Virus record (IMG/VR): IMGVR_UViG_3300023181_000028
Location: 16,012-80,011 of that record
Origin: a virus
Direction: 5' to 3' (one strand)
Length of the DNA stretch: 64,000 bases
In this document: positions 35,605 to 42,929 of the stretch, one piece after another
Position numbering within the stretch: position 1 is the stretch's first letter
How the letters are laid out: each line of letters opens with the position of its first letter
Notes under the pieces: model-generated
What the model saw: only the letters and a program-made list of their open reading frames with translations
Told to the model about the DNA's origin: nothing
Database searches by the model: none
Position numbers and translations under genes: made by a program

Positions 35605-35797
35605 ATTGCTTCATTAATAAATTCACATTCACTTTAAGCTCCGCAATGGTTATTTTAATATCTGTCATAGCCTCCGCGTTTGTTGCCCAATCCTTATTAT
35701 AAGCAAAAAAGCAGCCAACGATAAGAGTTATAACACTGAGGTATTCTTTTATATAGTCCCAAAATGTTTTAGGCTCTGGCTTCTTTGCTGCTGTCAC
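35585..35797 (-). CDS. Small holin / XhlA-like protein candidate
   Basis: A 70-residue protein with one membrane segment (LSVITLIVGCFFAY, about 20-33) and a C-terminal amphipathic helix (MTDIKITIAELKVNVNLLM). This order is the reverse of the usual haemolysin XhlA plan (helix then membrane segment), so the match is loose. It overlaps both neighbours. Confidence 0.5.
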   Translation of the reverse strand: MTAAKKPEPKTFWDYIKEYLSVITLIVGCFFAYNKDWATNAEAMTDIKITIAELKVNVNLLMKQYESHNH

Positions 35798-36182
35798 TTA
35801 TATTTGGATAAAGTTTATAAATCAAAACAAATATTGTAAATACAAATATAACCTTATCTACAATACCAAAACTGTATACATTAGCATAAGTTCTTTCCCA
35901 CGCATCTGTCAAAATCAAATTACACGGAACCGTTAATATCGCTCCCACAAATCTATGTCCAAAGTAAGCACAAAGCAAACTACACACACTAACAAATGCT
36001 GCGGTAATTAAAGATAATATCCTTTTTTCCAACCTATAACCATCTTGCCAGCAATAAATATCATCACACATAGTAGGGTATTTCATTCTCACGTATGTGT
36101 CTTTATACATAAACCAATAAGTTGCAAGAATTACCAAGCAACTTATTAGCGTAATGTACATTATTTTAATCCTCTTACTCAC
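35769..36182 (-). CDS. Polytopic membrane protein of the lysis cassette
   Basis: A 137-residue protein with three to four hydrophobic segments (about 7-25, 55-75, 80-92, 108-126) and a Cys-containing loop (PTMCDDIYCWQDGY). It could be a holin-like or phage membrane protein and heads the run of small lysis genes. Function is inferred only from topology and place. Confidence 0.5.
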   Translation of the reverse strand: MSKRIKIMYITLISCLVILATYWFMYKDTYVRMKYPTMCDDIYCWQDGYRLEKRILSLITAAFVSVCSLLCAYFGHRFVGAILTVPCNLILTDAWERTYANVYSFGIVDKVIFVFTIFVLIYKLYPNISDSSKEARA

Positions 36183-36373
36183 TAGTGAGGTTTTGGTGGA
36201 CGTGGAGGTAAATCTTCATTCCATGTTTCCACAACAGCGTCAATTCGCCTTGCAATAGCCTCAGCAATAGACTCATTATACGGAAAGTCAAATGTTCCAG
36301 TACTGTCATATTCAGTTTTTATAGCCGCAATCTCGGCTTGAAGCGCTGAATCTAAATCATTAATTTTACTCAT
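36182..36373 (-). CDS. Hypothetical protein, 63 aa
   Basis: A small acidic helical protein ending in a Pro-rich tail (PPRPPKPH). It lies between the kelch-like adhesin and the lysis genes and overlaps the next gene by one base. Confidence 0.55.
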   Translation of the reverse strand: MSKINDLDSALQAEIAAIKTEYDSTGTFDFPYNESIAEAIARRIDAVVETWNEDLPPRPPKPH

Positions 36374-36400
36374 AGTTTATTTATTTTTTATTGTTTATAA

Positions 36401-37312
36401 TTAAAAGCTTGATTTTACATATTTATAAATATCCGCGTCTGGCTGTGCTGTATTTGCATCTAATCCGCCAATGGTCATAAATTCATCAAGCGTATTCACT
36501 ACCATGCCACTAGCATGCCTCCTACGTGGACTGTAAGGCGCTTTAAGCCAATTGCGACCAAAGTCACCTGAATAATAAAGTCCATCCGTGACGTTAGCCA
36601 CCTGATACCAAATTAATCCAGCCCATACAATTCCGGTAGAAAATAATCCTCCCATATTTGTTGGAAGCGTGGCAACCTCAGTCCAGCTTACACCAGAATT
36701 AATACTTTCAATTACCTTGTAATTTAAAACCTCGCCATCATTATAAAGCCCTCCGGCAATATAAATAAAGCGAGTAGAACTTATTGCATAAAATACCCCA
36801 GCAGAAGACGTAACTAATGGTAAATTACCCATATCCGTAACTACACCTGCCGCTGTTATTCTATAAAGTTTTAATAAAGCGGTAGCGCCAACCCCATTTG
36901 GTTGAGTTTGACCGCCTGCAATGTAAAAATTTGTACCGTCAAATCCCCTACCAGCTACATAAACACCTGGTATATCTAAAGCGGCAGTTATTAAAGTCCA
37001 TGTGTTAGCGATGTAATCGTACTCATACATATCCACAGCACTATCTCCACCTACCACGTACCCCTTGTTCCCTATAACTCCACTTGTAAACCAATGTCTT
37101 CCTGTGCCGGGAAATGACGCTACAGAAGTCCATGCGCCAACTCCATTGTTTGTATTTTTATAACAATTTGTAATATAAGTTGTGCCATTCCATCCCATCA
37201 CCTTAACTAAGGTTCCATCTGGGAATAGCCATACGGCATGACTGTCAGTCTTTATAAAACCAGCATCCGCAGTAACTAATGTTTGTTGAAATTTATAAGG
37301 TGTTCTTGCCAT
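36401..37312 (-). CDS. Kelch-like beta-propeller adhesin
   Basis: A 303-residue protein with kelch-type repeats: phrases such as NKGYVVGGDS, NFYIAGGQTQ, RFIYIAGGLYN and EFMTIGGLDAN recur every 45-60 residues, each with a GG pair after a hydrophobic strand. This predicts a beta-propeller of about six blades. It follows a Gly-rich fibre gene by 2 bp, so the two probably form a receptor-binding unit on the virion. Receptor unknown. Confidence 0.7.
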   Translation of the reverse strand: MARTPYKFQQTLVTADAGFIKTDSHAVWLFPDGTLVKVMGWNGTTYITNCYKNTNNGVGAWTSVASFPGTGRHWFTSGVIGNKGYVVGGDSAVDMYEYDYIANTWTLITAALDIPGVYVAGRGFDGTNFYIAGGQTQPNGVGATALLKLYRITAAGVVTDMGNLPLVTSSAGVFYAISSTRFIYIAGGLYNDGEVLNYKVIESINSGVSWTEVATLPTNMGGLFSTGIVWAGLIWYQVANVTDGLYYSGDFGRNWLKAPYSPRRRHASGMVVNTLDEFMTIGGLDANTAQPDADIYKYVKSSF

Positions 37313-37314
37313 AA

Positions 37315-38220
37315 TTACGCGGGTGAATAAAATCTAAGTCTAACAATTCCATCCGCTCCATCTCCTCCGTTGCCACCAGTTCCACTTCCAGGCGCGCCAC
37401 CACCGCCGCCACCACTTCCCGGAGAACTTCCGTTACCTCCGTTAGCAGCGCCAACAGCTCCATTTCCACCACCACCATCACCACCTAAACCTGGAATCCT
37501 ACCAACGTAACATCCACCGCCGCCACCAGCAGCATCTTTAGTTCCTGTGATTAATGACAGCGTTCCGTCACCACCTTTACCTGTTATAGCCCCATCACCA
37601 CCAACTTCAAATGTACTTCCGCCCCCGCCTCCGCGATAAGGTTCATTATTATTTATTGACTGACCTCCGTTATTATCTGCACCTATACCTCCCGGACTTG
37701 GAGCGCCAGCTTGACCACCACCTCCACCTCCGTTACCACCATTGCCTGCCGCTAAAGAGTCAATACCAACACCTCCATAGCCACCACCCTCTGATGTTAT
37801 TCCGTTAAAATAAGAATCACCACCCTTTGTACCTACAGTTGGAGCAGAAACACCTTGAATGCCAGCTATTCCACCTACACCCTTAGCCCCTACAAATATT
37901 GCATAAGGCATTGCTAGTGGCCTAAATGTACCAGACTTCCATTGTCCTGCACCACCGCCGCCAGAAGCAGCTCCATTTCCAGTTCCGCCGCCTCCACCTC
38001 CGCCTCCCGGAACAACTTCATAATAAACATCACCATCCGAACTATCAGGAACGAATGTAAAGTCTATTTGATAAGTTGTAGCAAGAGGAAATATTATTTC
38101 TTTATAATTACCATCCTGAGTAACAGTTCCGTCAGTCCCAAATTGCATGAATTGAGAACCTGAGCCACCTATTAAGTTTCTTCTAAAAAACGGGGATTTG
38201 GCTATACCTTTTCCGGGCAT
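37315..38220 (-). CDS. Polyglycine-rich fibre / adhesin
   Basis: A 301-residue protein. Residues 1-75 form a beta-rich attachment part; residues 75-290 are dominated by Gly (runs such as GGGGGGGG) broken by single Ser, Ala, Asn or Pro. Such a pattern fits a polyglycine type II sandwich like the gp38-type adhesin of T-even relatives, where variable loops between Gly runs contact the receptor. The comparison is by composition only. The C-terminus (DGIVRLRFYSPA) matches the usual end of Gly-rich fibre proteins. Confidence 0.7.
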   Translation of the reverse strand: MPGKGIAKSPFFRRNLIGGSGSQFMQFGTDGTVTQDGNYKEIIFPLATTYQIDFTFVPDSSDGDVYYEVVPGGGGGGGGTGNGAASGGGGAGQWKSGTFRPLAMPYAIFVGAKGVGGIAGIQGVSAPTVGTKGGDSYFNGITSEGGGYGGVGIDSLAAGNGGNGGGGGGQAGAPSPGGIGADNNGGQSINNNEPYRGGGGGSTFEVGGDGAITGKGGDGTLSLITGTKDAAGGGGGCYVGRIPGLGGDGGGGNGAVGAANGGNGSSPGSGGGGGGAPGSGTGGNGGDGADGIVRLRFYSPA

Positions 38221-38221
38221 A

Positions 38222-38545
38222 TTATGAGTACGCTAGAATTGAACCTGACGCTAAAGTAATAGCTGTTATAGTATAACCATTAGGAACTATTAAAAGATCC
38301 ACTGTGTTTAATGTAAGGCCGGAAATATTAAACTCAGTTAAAAAATTAACAGTCGTTCCGCTTGCATTAGTTCCCGACAGAAGAGATATCACGGTAGCCT
38401 CTCTTGGCTGTATAGACGACACGCTTAACCCCGTTCTTGCGTTAGTATCAGCGTAAACCTTAGTTCCGCCATTTGCGCCCATTTTGTTTAAATTCGGATT
38501 GTTAAGTATCGCGTGTAAAAGCGCACTAAAATATTTATATTCCAT
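38222..38545 (-). CDS. Small virion-associated protein
   Basis: A 107-residue protein, beta-rich with Thr/Ser/Gly, lying 1 bp upstream of the Gly-rich fibre gene. The N-terminus (YKYFSALLHAILNNPN) is helical. Probably a fibre base or chaperone. It starts a transcript of its own after the terminator at 38571. Confidence 0.55.
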   Translation of the reverse strand: MEYKYFSALLHAILNNPNLNKMGANGGTKVYADTNARTGLSVSSIQPREATVISLLSGTNASGTTVNFLTEFNISGLTLNTVDLLIVPNGYTITAITLASGSILAYS

Positions 38546-38560
38546 TGAATGTAATTTTGA

Positions 38561-38568
38561 TAAAAGTA
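38561..38568 (-). promoter_or_regulatory. Promoter -7 box (TACTTTTA)
   Basis: A TAnnTTTA box on the minus strand directly after a terminator T-run and 16 bp before the ATG at 38545, so the adhesin genes have their own promoter. Confidence 0.45.
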
Positions 38569-38570
38569 CA

Positions 38571-38597
38571 AAAAAAAAGGAGAACTTTCGCTCTCCC
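38571..38597 (-). terminator. Intrinsic terminator after head protein gene
   Basis: On the minus strand AAGGGAGA, an 8-nt loop, TCTCC and eight T residues, directly after the gene at 38604-39047. Confidence 0.8.
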
Positions 38598-38603
38598 TTA
38601 AAT

Positions 38604-39047
38604 TTAAGATTTAATCTCGAAGCCTATAGTTAAGACCCCGTTTAAAGCGTTCGTCGCATGAGTGTTGACAATCACAATGTCGAAAGTAGTAGCAGTTCTA
38701 TTCTTCACAATTACAGAAGGAACACCATTAGTTAAAATAGTTCCTGCGTAATCCGTAATATAAGCCTCCACATTTGCAGTAGCAGATGTAGAAGAGTTAG
38801 TTACAGTGAATGTAGAGGCCGCTAAACCTGCCGTAGTTGCATTGAAAGTAGTAATTAACCCTTTGGTGCCATTTAAGGTTACGCCCGTTGTAAGGGAGGT
38901 TAATTGAGTTGCTGTATTGGTTGCCACAATAAGCATAGTTTGACTTACAATAGTAACGTCATTAGGCAATATGCCCGGAGCAACGTTCCCTATTCTAGCA
39001 AGTCTTTGTAAAACGTATCTAACGTTATCTTTTAATGTTAATACCAT
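38604..39047 (-). CDS. Head decoration / fibre protein candidate
   Basis: A 147-residue Thr-rich protein. The first 40 residues (LKDNVRYVLQRLARIG) are helical and the remainder reads as a beta-sandwich (TTFNATTAGLAASTFTV). It lies between two terminators and next to the 535-residue structural gene. Its composition suits a capsid decoration or head fibre protein. The family is not recognised. Confidence 0.55.
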   Translation of the reverse strand: MVLTLKDNVRYVLQRLARIGNVAPGILPNDVTIVSQTMLIVATNTATQLTSLTTGVTLNGTKGLITTFNATTAGLAASTFTVTNSSTSATANVEAYITDYAGTILTNGVPSVIVKNRTATTFDIVIVNTHATNALNGVLTIGFEIKS

Positions 39048-39060
39048 AATATTTAGGTTT

Positions 39061-39084
39061 AAAAGGGGGCTTTTTACACCCCCT
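39061..39084 (-). terminator. Intrinsic terminator
   Basis: GGGGG-(9 nt)-CCCCC hairpin with a T-run on the minus strand, following the 535-residue structural gene. Confidence 0.8.
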
Positions 39085-39094
39085 AAATTAATAA

Positions 39095-40702
39095 TTAGTC
39101 AATTACTGTATCAGATCCAACAGACCAGAACTCAGTGATATTCGGAACCGCAGCAACACTATTTAAGTTAGTGTACTGGAAGAAAGGAATAAGCACAGTA
39201 CCAGCAGCAAACACTAAAGGCACAGTAGTTCCTACAGAGTAGATAGGGTAAGATACGTTGTTCACAAACGCTGTTACAGTACCATCAATGGCAACCTCTA
39301 CGCGGAAGTCATAAACAACCGTAGTGAGTAAGTTAACCGCAGAAGTAGTAGTTACAGAAGCGGCAGAAACCAATGAACCGTAAGTTGCAATCGCAGTTCC
39401 AGCAGCGCCAGTTCCAATAGTAGCAAGTTTACCGTATGTTCCAAAAGCTGCTTGGTGAGCCTCTTTACTTCTGAATCCAACCATGAACACAATGTTCGCA
39501 GGAGTTGTAAAAGATGCCTTAGCGTTAACCGTAGCAGGAGTTTTACCAACAATGAATTGCTGACTGTTATTCGTGCTTAAAGAAGGAGTATAAGCAGCAC
39601 CCTCAGTTGCAGTTGCATCTTGCTCAAACAAGAAACCTGTAGCGGAGTTAGCACCTGTAACGATAGTTTGAGTTCCAATGTTAAAGTGATTCAACATTCC
39701 ATAAGGAGTAAGGAACTTGTTAGCAACACCAGCAGTTGTAGCAGGAGCCGCGCCAAGTAAACCTTGCTCTACGAAATCTTGGTCAAACCATTGTTGAACT
39801 AAAGAAGCGTCCATGTAACAAGTTTGAACCATCAATTTACGAAGTTCACGCTCAGCAGTTAAGAAACCAGCTAAGTTAGTTGTAGATGATCCAGTACCAT
39901 TATCCACAGCGATTGCAGATTCACGAGGAACATATACATACTGACCTGATAGATTTGCACCAACGATCTCTTTTAAAGAGTTGATAACGAAAATATCATA
40001 ATTCTGACCAGCGGTAGCATAAGTCTTAGGATTAGTTGCAGTTCCAAAAGGAGCATCTAAATTACCTTGAATTAAGTTACCATACATATAGTCGATAACC
40101 GGAGCTTGTTGCGCCAATTTAGCACCTACACCACTTGAAGTCTGACCCGCAGTTGTTACAGTGAAATTACTTCTTGTGAAACCTGATTGATCTGGATTAG
40201 CCACAGTGATTACAGTACTAGCGAATTTCTCGTTAGTCATTGTCTGTGATTTCTCTGGATAGTAATCAGTGTTATCTGTTACTGTGAAACCATTACCACT
40301 TCCTAAAGAAACGGCAGTAACGCGATTCACACCACTCTCTAAGTTGATTTTAGCAACTAAACCAGCGTGGATAGCCTCACGTTGCTGAGCAACCGTACCG
40401 TAAATGTTTACGTTAGAATTGGTTTGAAATGTGTAACGTCTAAGGTTTTCCTGATAACCATCTCTAGTACGGTTAGGATCACCAATTGCTACTGTATAAT
40501 TTGTTAAACCGGTTGGCGTATAAGCCGTGTTACCTACTGTTACTACTTGAGCCACAGCGGCGCGATACTTGATTTGAACGATTCCGGTTACATTCTTTTT
40601 AAGAATTTCCTTCAAACCTGTGATGTTAATTTTTCCACCACTGCACTGCACATCCGCATTTGAGGATGTTTTCAACAGTACTGATTCTCTTACTGATTTC
40701 AT
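39095..40702 (-). CDS. Structural protein, probably abundant virion component
   Basis: A 535-residue protein rich in Ala, Thr, Val and Gly, with its own promoter and terminator, which suggests high expression. N-terminal part: MKSVRESVLLKTSSNADVQ, then helix and strand segments; C-terminal 180 residues look like a lectin-type or jelly-roll beta domain (FTTPANIVFMVGFRSKEAH, VVYDFRVEVAIDGTVTAFVN). It might be a head fibre, auxiliary capsid protein or tail protein. Position is between the connector-like gene and the decoration candidate. Confidence 0.6.
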   Translation of the reverse strand: MKSVRESVLLKTSSNADVQCSGGKINITGLKEILKKNVTGIVQIKYRAAVAQVVTVGNTAYTPTGLTNYTVAIGDPNRTRDGYQENLRRYTFQTNSNVNIYGTVAQQREAIHAGLVAKINLESGVNRVTAVSLGSGNGFTVTDNTDYYPEKSQTMTNEKFASTVITVANPDQSGFTRSNFTVTTAGQTSSGVGAKLAQQAPVIDYMYGNLIQGNLDAPFGTATNPKTYATAGQNYDIFVINSLKEIVGANLSGQYVYVPRESAIAVDNGTGSSTTNLAGFLTAERELRKLMVQTCYMDASLVQQWFDQDFVEQGLLGAAPATTAGVANKFLTPYGMLNHFNIGTQTIVTGANSATGFLFEQDATATEGAAYTPSLSTNNSQQFIVGKTPATVNAKASFTTPANIVFMVGFRSKEAHQAAFGTYGKLATIGTGAAGTAIATYGSLVSAASVTTTSAVNLLTTVVYDFRVEVAIDGTVTAFVNNVSYPIYSVGTTVPLVFAAGTVLIPFFQYTNLNSVAAVPNITEFWSVGSDTVID

Positions 40703-40733
40703 TTTTTAATTTAGTTTAAATTGTTTATATGCG

Positions 40734-40741
40734 TAAATGTC
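40734..40741 (-). promoter_or_regulatory. Late promoter -7 box (GACATTTA)
   Basis: GACATTTACGCA on the minus strand, matching the TACATTTACGCA before the scaffold gene at 46791. It lies 31 bp before the ATG at 40702. Confidence 0.45.
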
Positions 40742-40779
40742 GGATTAATTCAAATACAAAACACATTTTAACAATTAAA

Positions 40780-40804
40780 ATGAAACCTTTTTGGAATTAT
40801 AGAG
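40780..40804 (+). promoter_or_regulatory. CAACCTT-type element facing antisense
   Basis: ATGAAACCTT, 7-bp gap, TTATAGAG on the plus strand, pointing into the 3' end of 40809-41630. It lies just upstream of the leftward late promoter for 39095-40702. Confidence 0.3.
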
Positions 40805-40808
40805 CCAT

Positions 40809-41630
40809 TTAACTCCTCTCAACTTCTGAATCGACTGCCTGAGCCGCCGGATAATTACTTGTTACTAATAACATAATCCTAGAAGCTGCTTTACATATCT
40901 CATCGTGAACCTTCTCGGGTAAATCCACTGGCGATGTATTACTAGCCAAGATAACCTGACCAGAAGTTAAATCTGCCGTACCTGCCGTAAATTGATCCCC
41001 TATTTGATAAGTGTTAGTATTCTCTACACTTACTTCCACCGCAATATAATCATCCCCCGGAGTCAATACGCCCGTACCTTCGTCTATTAATTGATCTTCT
41101 GAGCCTACACTAAAGTCCACAGGAGTTCTTAGGTACGTTAGTTTGGCAGTTGTGAATGTTCCGCCAACACCCCTATGAATTGTAAGCCCTGTAGCATCTT
41201 CATTATAATACGTTTTAAGATTGGTTGGATGCTTAAAGCTATCTTTTAATAACGGCCCAAGTTCATTGAATGTAATGGGTCTACTGTAATCCCAGAACGC
41301 GTCTATAAGCGTGTCTAATTGAACAAAAGCATAATAATCAGGCGGAAAGTTAATATGGCTTGGAGTGGACGAATAATACCTATTAGCCCTAACTGTACCG
41401 TTAGTTATAGAGGGAGTTGCCACTGCTATCAAAGTGAATAGATCGTCGCGAATTTGTTGAATCCATTGGAAGTTCTCAGGATTACGCTGCTTCTCATCTC
41501 CGACCTTTTCATCTATATAATTATGTATAGCGTCATTCACAGCCTTATTGTAATCTGAGAAGAAGAAGCGGGCGTTACGTGACACATCTAAATAAAAATC
41601 TATTCTGGCAAGGGTCTGTAGTGCATTCAT
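40809..41630 (-). CDS. Head-tail connector / ring protein
   Basis: A 273-residue protein. The helical N-terminus (LARIDFYLDVSRNARFFFSDYN) and the C-terminal helix (PEKVHDEICKAASRIMLLV) match neck or ring proteins of crAss-like phages, where similar proteins bridge portal and tail. The middle is beta-rich. A TATATTTG promoter lies 16 bp upstream of the ATG, directly after a terminator. Confidence 0.6.
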   Translation of the reverse strand: MNALQTLARIDFYLDVSRNARFFFSDYNKAVNDAIHNYIDEKVGDEKQRNPENFQWIQQIRDDLFTLIAVATPSITNGTVRANRYYSSTPSHINFPPDYYAFVQLDTLIDAFWDYSRPITFNELGPLLKDSFKHPTNLKTYYNEDATGLTIHRGVGGTFTTAKLTYLRTPVDFSVGSEDQLIDEGTGVLTPGDDYIAVEVSVENTNTYQIGDQFTAGTADLTSGQVILASNTSPVDLPEKVHDEICKAASRIMLLVTSNYPAAQAVDSEVERS

Positions 41631-41646
41631 CTGTAAGTTGTTTCCA

Positions 41647-41654
41647 CAAATATA
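41647..41654 (-). promoter_or_regulatory. Promoter -7 box (TATATTTG)
   Basis: A perfect TAnnTTTG box directly downstream of the terminator T-run, 16 bp before the ATG at 41630. Confidence 0.5.
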
Positions 41655-41669
41655 CTAAATAAAAAAGCC
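41648..41669. repeat. 22-bp direct repeat, copy 1
   Basis: Identical to 41797-41818. It covers the start of the terminator stem, the T-run and most of the -7 box, so it is a terminator-promoter junction present twice, 149 bp apart. Confidence 0.85.
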
Positions 41670-41686
41670 GCCCATTAAAAGCGGCT
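41661..41686 (-). terminator. Intrinsic terminator
   Basis: AGCCGC-(9 nt)-GCGGCT followed by a T-run on the minus strand. Confidence 0.85.
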
Positions 41687-41796
41687 CCAAATGATCTTTT
41701 GCCATTTAAACATTCCTTACACGTCTGCAAGGCGATAATCGTAATCCCGATTCTCTCTGATGCGCTGGTCAAGTGGAAGCGTAGAGTTGCTGCGGT

Positions 41797-41818
41797 AAAT
41801 ATACTAAATAAAAAAGCC
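41797..41818. repeat. 22-bp direct repeat, copy 2
   Basis: Exact copy of 41648-41669. The -7 box at this copy reads TATATTTA. Confidence 0.85.
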
Positions 41819-41835
41819 TCCGGTTAAAGAGGCTT
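41810..41835 (-). terminator. Intrinsic terminator of island D
   Basis: AAGCCTC-(8 nt)-GAGGCTT followed by a T-run on the minus strand. It lies downstream of the two genes of island D. Confidence 0.85.
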
Positions 41836-41938
41836 AGTAAAGTGTTCAGTCTTCACTTCGTAAACGTTTTATAGGTTTTATTTTAATCTCGGCGAACGTT
41901 AACCACTTTTAACCGAAAAGGATTGAGTTTTAAATCTA

Positions 41939-41991
41939 TTACAAATATTGTAATGAAACAAATATAATTAAAATCCTTACAAATTCTGTAA
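41939..41991. promoter_or_regulatory. Paired palindrome, locus 3
   Basis: Sites at 41939-41953 (TTACA-AATAT-TGTAA) and 41977-41991 (TTACA-AATTC-TGTAA), both perfect, starts 38 bp apart. The second site provides the last codons and the stop of the gene at 41977-42411. The pair lies at the 3' end of island D. Confidence 0.8.
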
Positions 41992-42411
41992 TACTTTCTC
42001 GTCAGATAGTTTCTTAAACTTAGCATACAGCACCTCTATATCAGACTTATTCTTCTCTCCCCTCTTGTATGCTAGAACGTTTTTCACATCCGAGATAGAA
42101 AGGCACGGTTTGTTTTCTAATACATATTGTTCAGCTAAGGGACGGGCGGAATAGAACTTCGGAATAGGATAATAAGTATTCGCTGTGGCTTGCGTAATTC
42201 TCCAATCTAATCCTACACACCACACTTCACTACCAGACTTAACCTCAACCCCATCAATAGATATAAATACCACCTCTATTTTAGGAATCTCCACCCAATC
42301 TGTGGCACCTTCAATAATAAGCTTAGGAATAGGATTTCCATTCACTTCGTAATTATTCTCGTCTATCTCCGTGGCTAATAAACTTAACTTCTTGTTTTCG
42401 TATTGTTTCAT
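41977..42411 (-). CDS. Hypothetical protein ending inside a palindrome (island D)
   Basis: A 144-residue protein with IDGVEVKSGSEVWCVGLDW in the middle, a pattern seen in small phage proteins of unknown role, and a helical C-terminus. Its last codons (LQNL-stop) are the palindrome at 41977-41991. It follows the YopX gene by 2 bp. Confidence 0.6.
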   Translation of the reverse strand: MKQYENKKLSLLATEIDENNYEVNGNPIPKLIIEGATDWVEIPKIEVVFISIDGVEVKSGSEVWCVGLDWRITQATANTYYPIPKFYSARPLAEQYVLENKPCLSISDVKNVLAYKRGEKNKSDIEVLYAKFKKLSDEKVLQNL

Positions 42412-42413
42412 GG

Positions 42414-42845
42414 TTATTTTATAATTAATAATTCTGGATTTTGGTAAATATTACCAGCAACAAAATCAATAAGTCCGTAATCATAAAGATCGTATTTTTG
42501 TTCATCACCTATTTCAGTAACAACCCACTTGCCATCTTCATTGTCCCACGAAACAACACTTTTAATGGTATAATGAATAGCTTCCGGCCCGTAACCCTCT
42601 GAGTCACTGCCGCACAAAATATCCCCTTCATAAATTTGGACATCATCATTAATTTCCATTCCGGTGTATTGCATTAAAAACAATTCATCCCTATCTATTC
42701 CAATGTAACCAGTCTCTTTTGGCGGTATCATTTTACCATTAACATCTTCATAAATTATCACCCTTAACGGCGTTACGCCAACACCGTAATACATTTCTTT
42801 TTCGTCGGCATCCCACGCTCTGAATTTAATTTCTCTTGTTTTCAT
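42414..42845 (-). CDS. YopX family protein (island D)
   Basis: A 143-residue YopX protein: REIKFRAWDADEKEMYYG at the N-terminus, LMQYTGMEINDDVQIYEGDI in its two parts, and FVAGNIYQNPELL at the end. It is a diverged paralogue of the protein at 20450-20827. It starts 12 bp after a CAACCTT-type promoter. Confidence 0.85.
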   Translation of the reverse strand: MKTREIKFRAWDADEKEMYYGVGVTPLRVIIYEDVNGKMIPPKETGYIGIDRDELFLMQYTGMEINDDVQIYEGDILCGSDSEGYGPEAIHYTIKSVVSWDNEDGKWVVTEIGDEQKYDLYDYGLIDFVAGNIYQNPELLIIK

Positions 42846-42856
42846 ACCCTCTTAAA

Positions 42857-42881
42857 CGCAAACAATCTCACAAGGTTGCAT
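42857..42881 (-). promoter_or_regulatory. CAACCTT-type promoter for accessory island D
   Basis: On the minus strand ATGCAACCTT, 7-bp gap, TGTTTGCG, 11 bp before the YopX ATG. Confidence 0.55.
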
Positions 42882-42907
42882 AAAAAAAGGGAAACTTTCA
42901 CCTCCCT
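42881..42907 (-). terminator. Intrinsic terminator
   Basis: AGGGA-(10 nt)-TCCCT followed by a T-run on the minus strand, ending the transcript of 42930-44039. The T-run abuts the CAACCTT promoter of island D. Confidence 0.75.
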
Positions 42908-42929
42908 CTTAAATAATCAAATATAAGTA

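Larger units (their letters stand above)
41631..41976. other. 346-bp intergenic region with two terminators and a repeat
   Basis: This spacer contains two minus-strand terminators (41661-41686 and 41810-41835), a 22-bp exact direct repeat next to each, a promoter for 40809-41630, and the first palindrome of locus 3. The 110 bp between the two terminators (41687-41796) hold no convincing gene. A frame there encodes a CKEC pair but runs through the second terminator. No tRNA cloverleaf was found. Confidence 0.6.

Noticed and set aside
41575-41772. A TTG-started minus-strand frame with a CKEC pair between the two terminators
   Set aside because: It runs through the terminator at 41661-41686 and into the start of the connector gene. 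No homologue is recognised, so it is not called as a gene.
41687-41796. Possible tRNA in the spacer between two terminators
   Set aside because: I looked on both strands for acceptor, D, anticodon and T arms and found no consistent cloverleaf or T-loop sequence.
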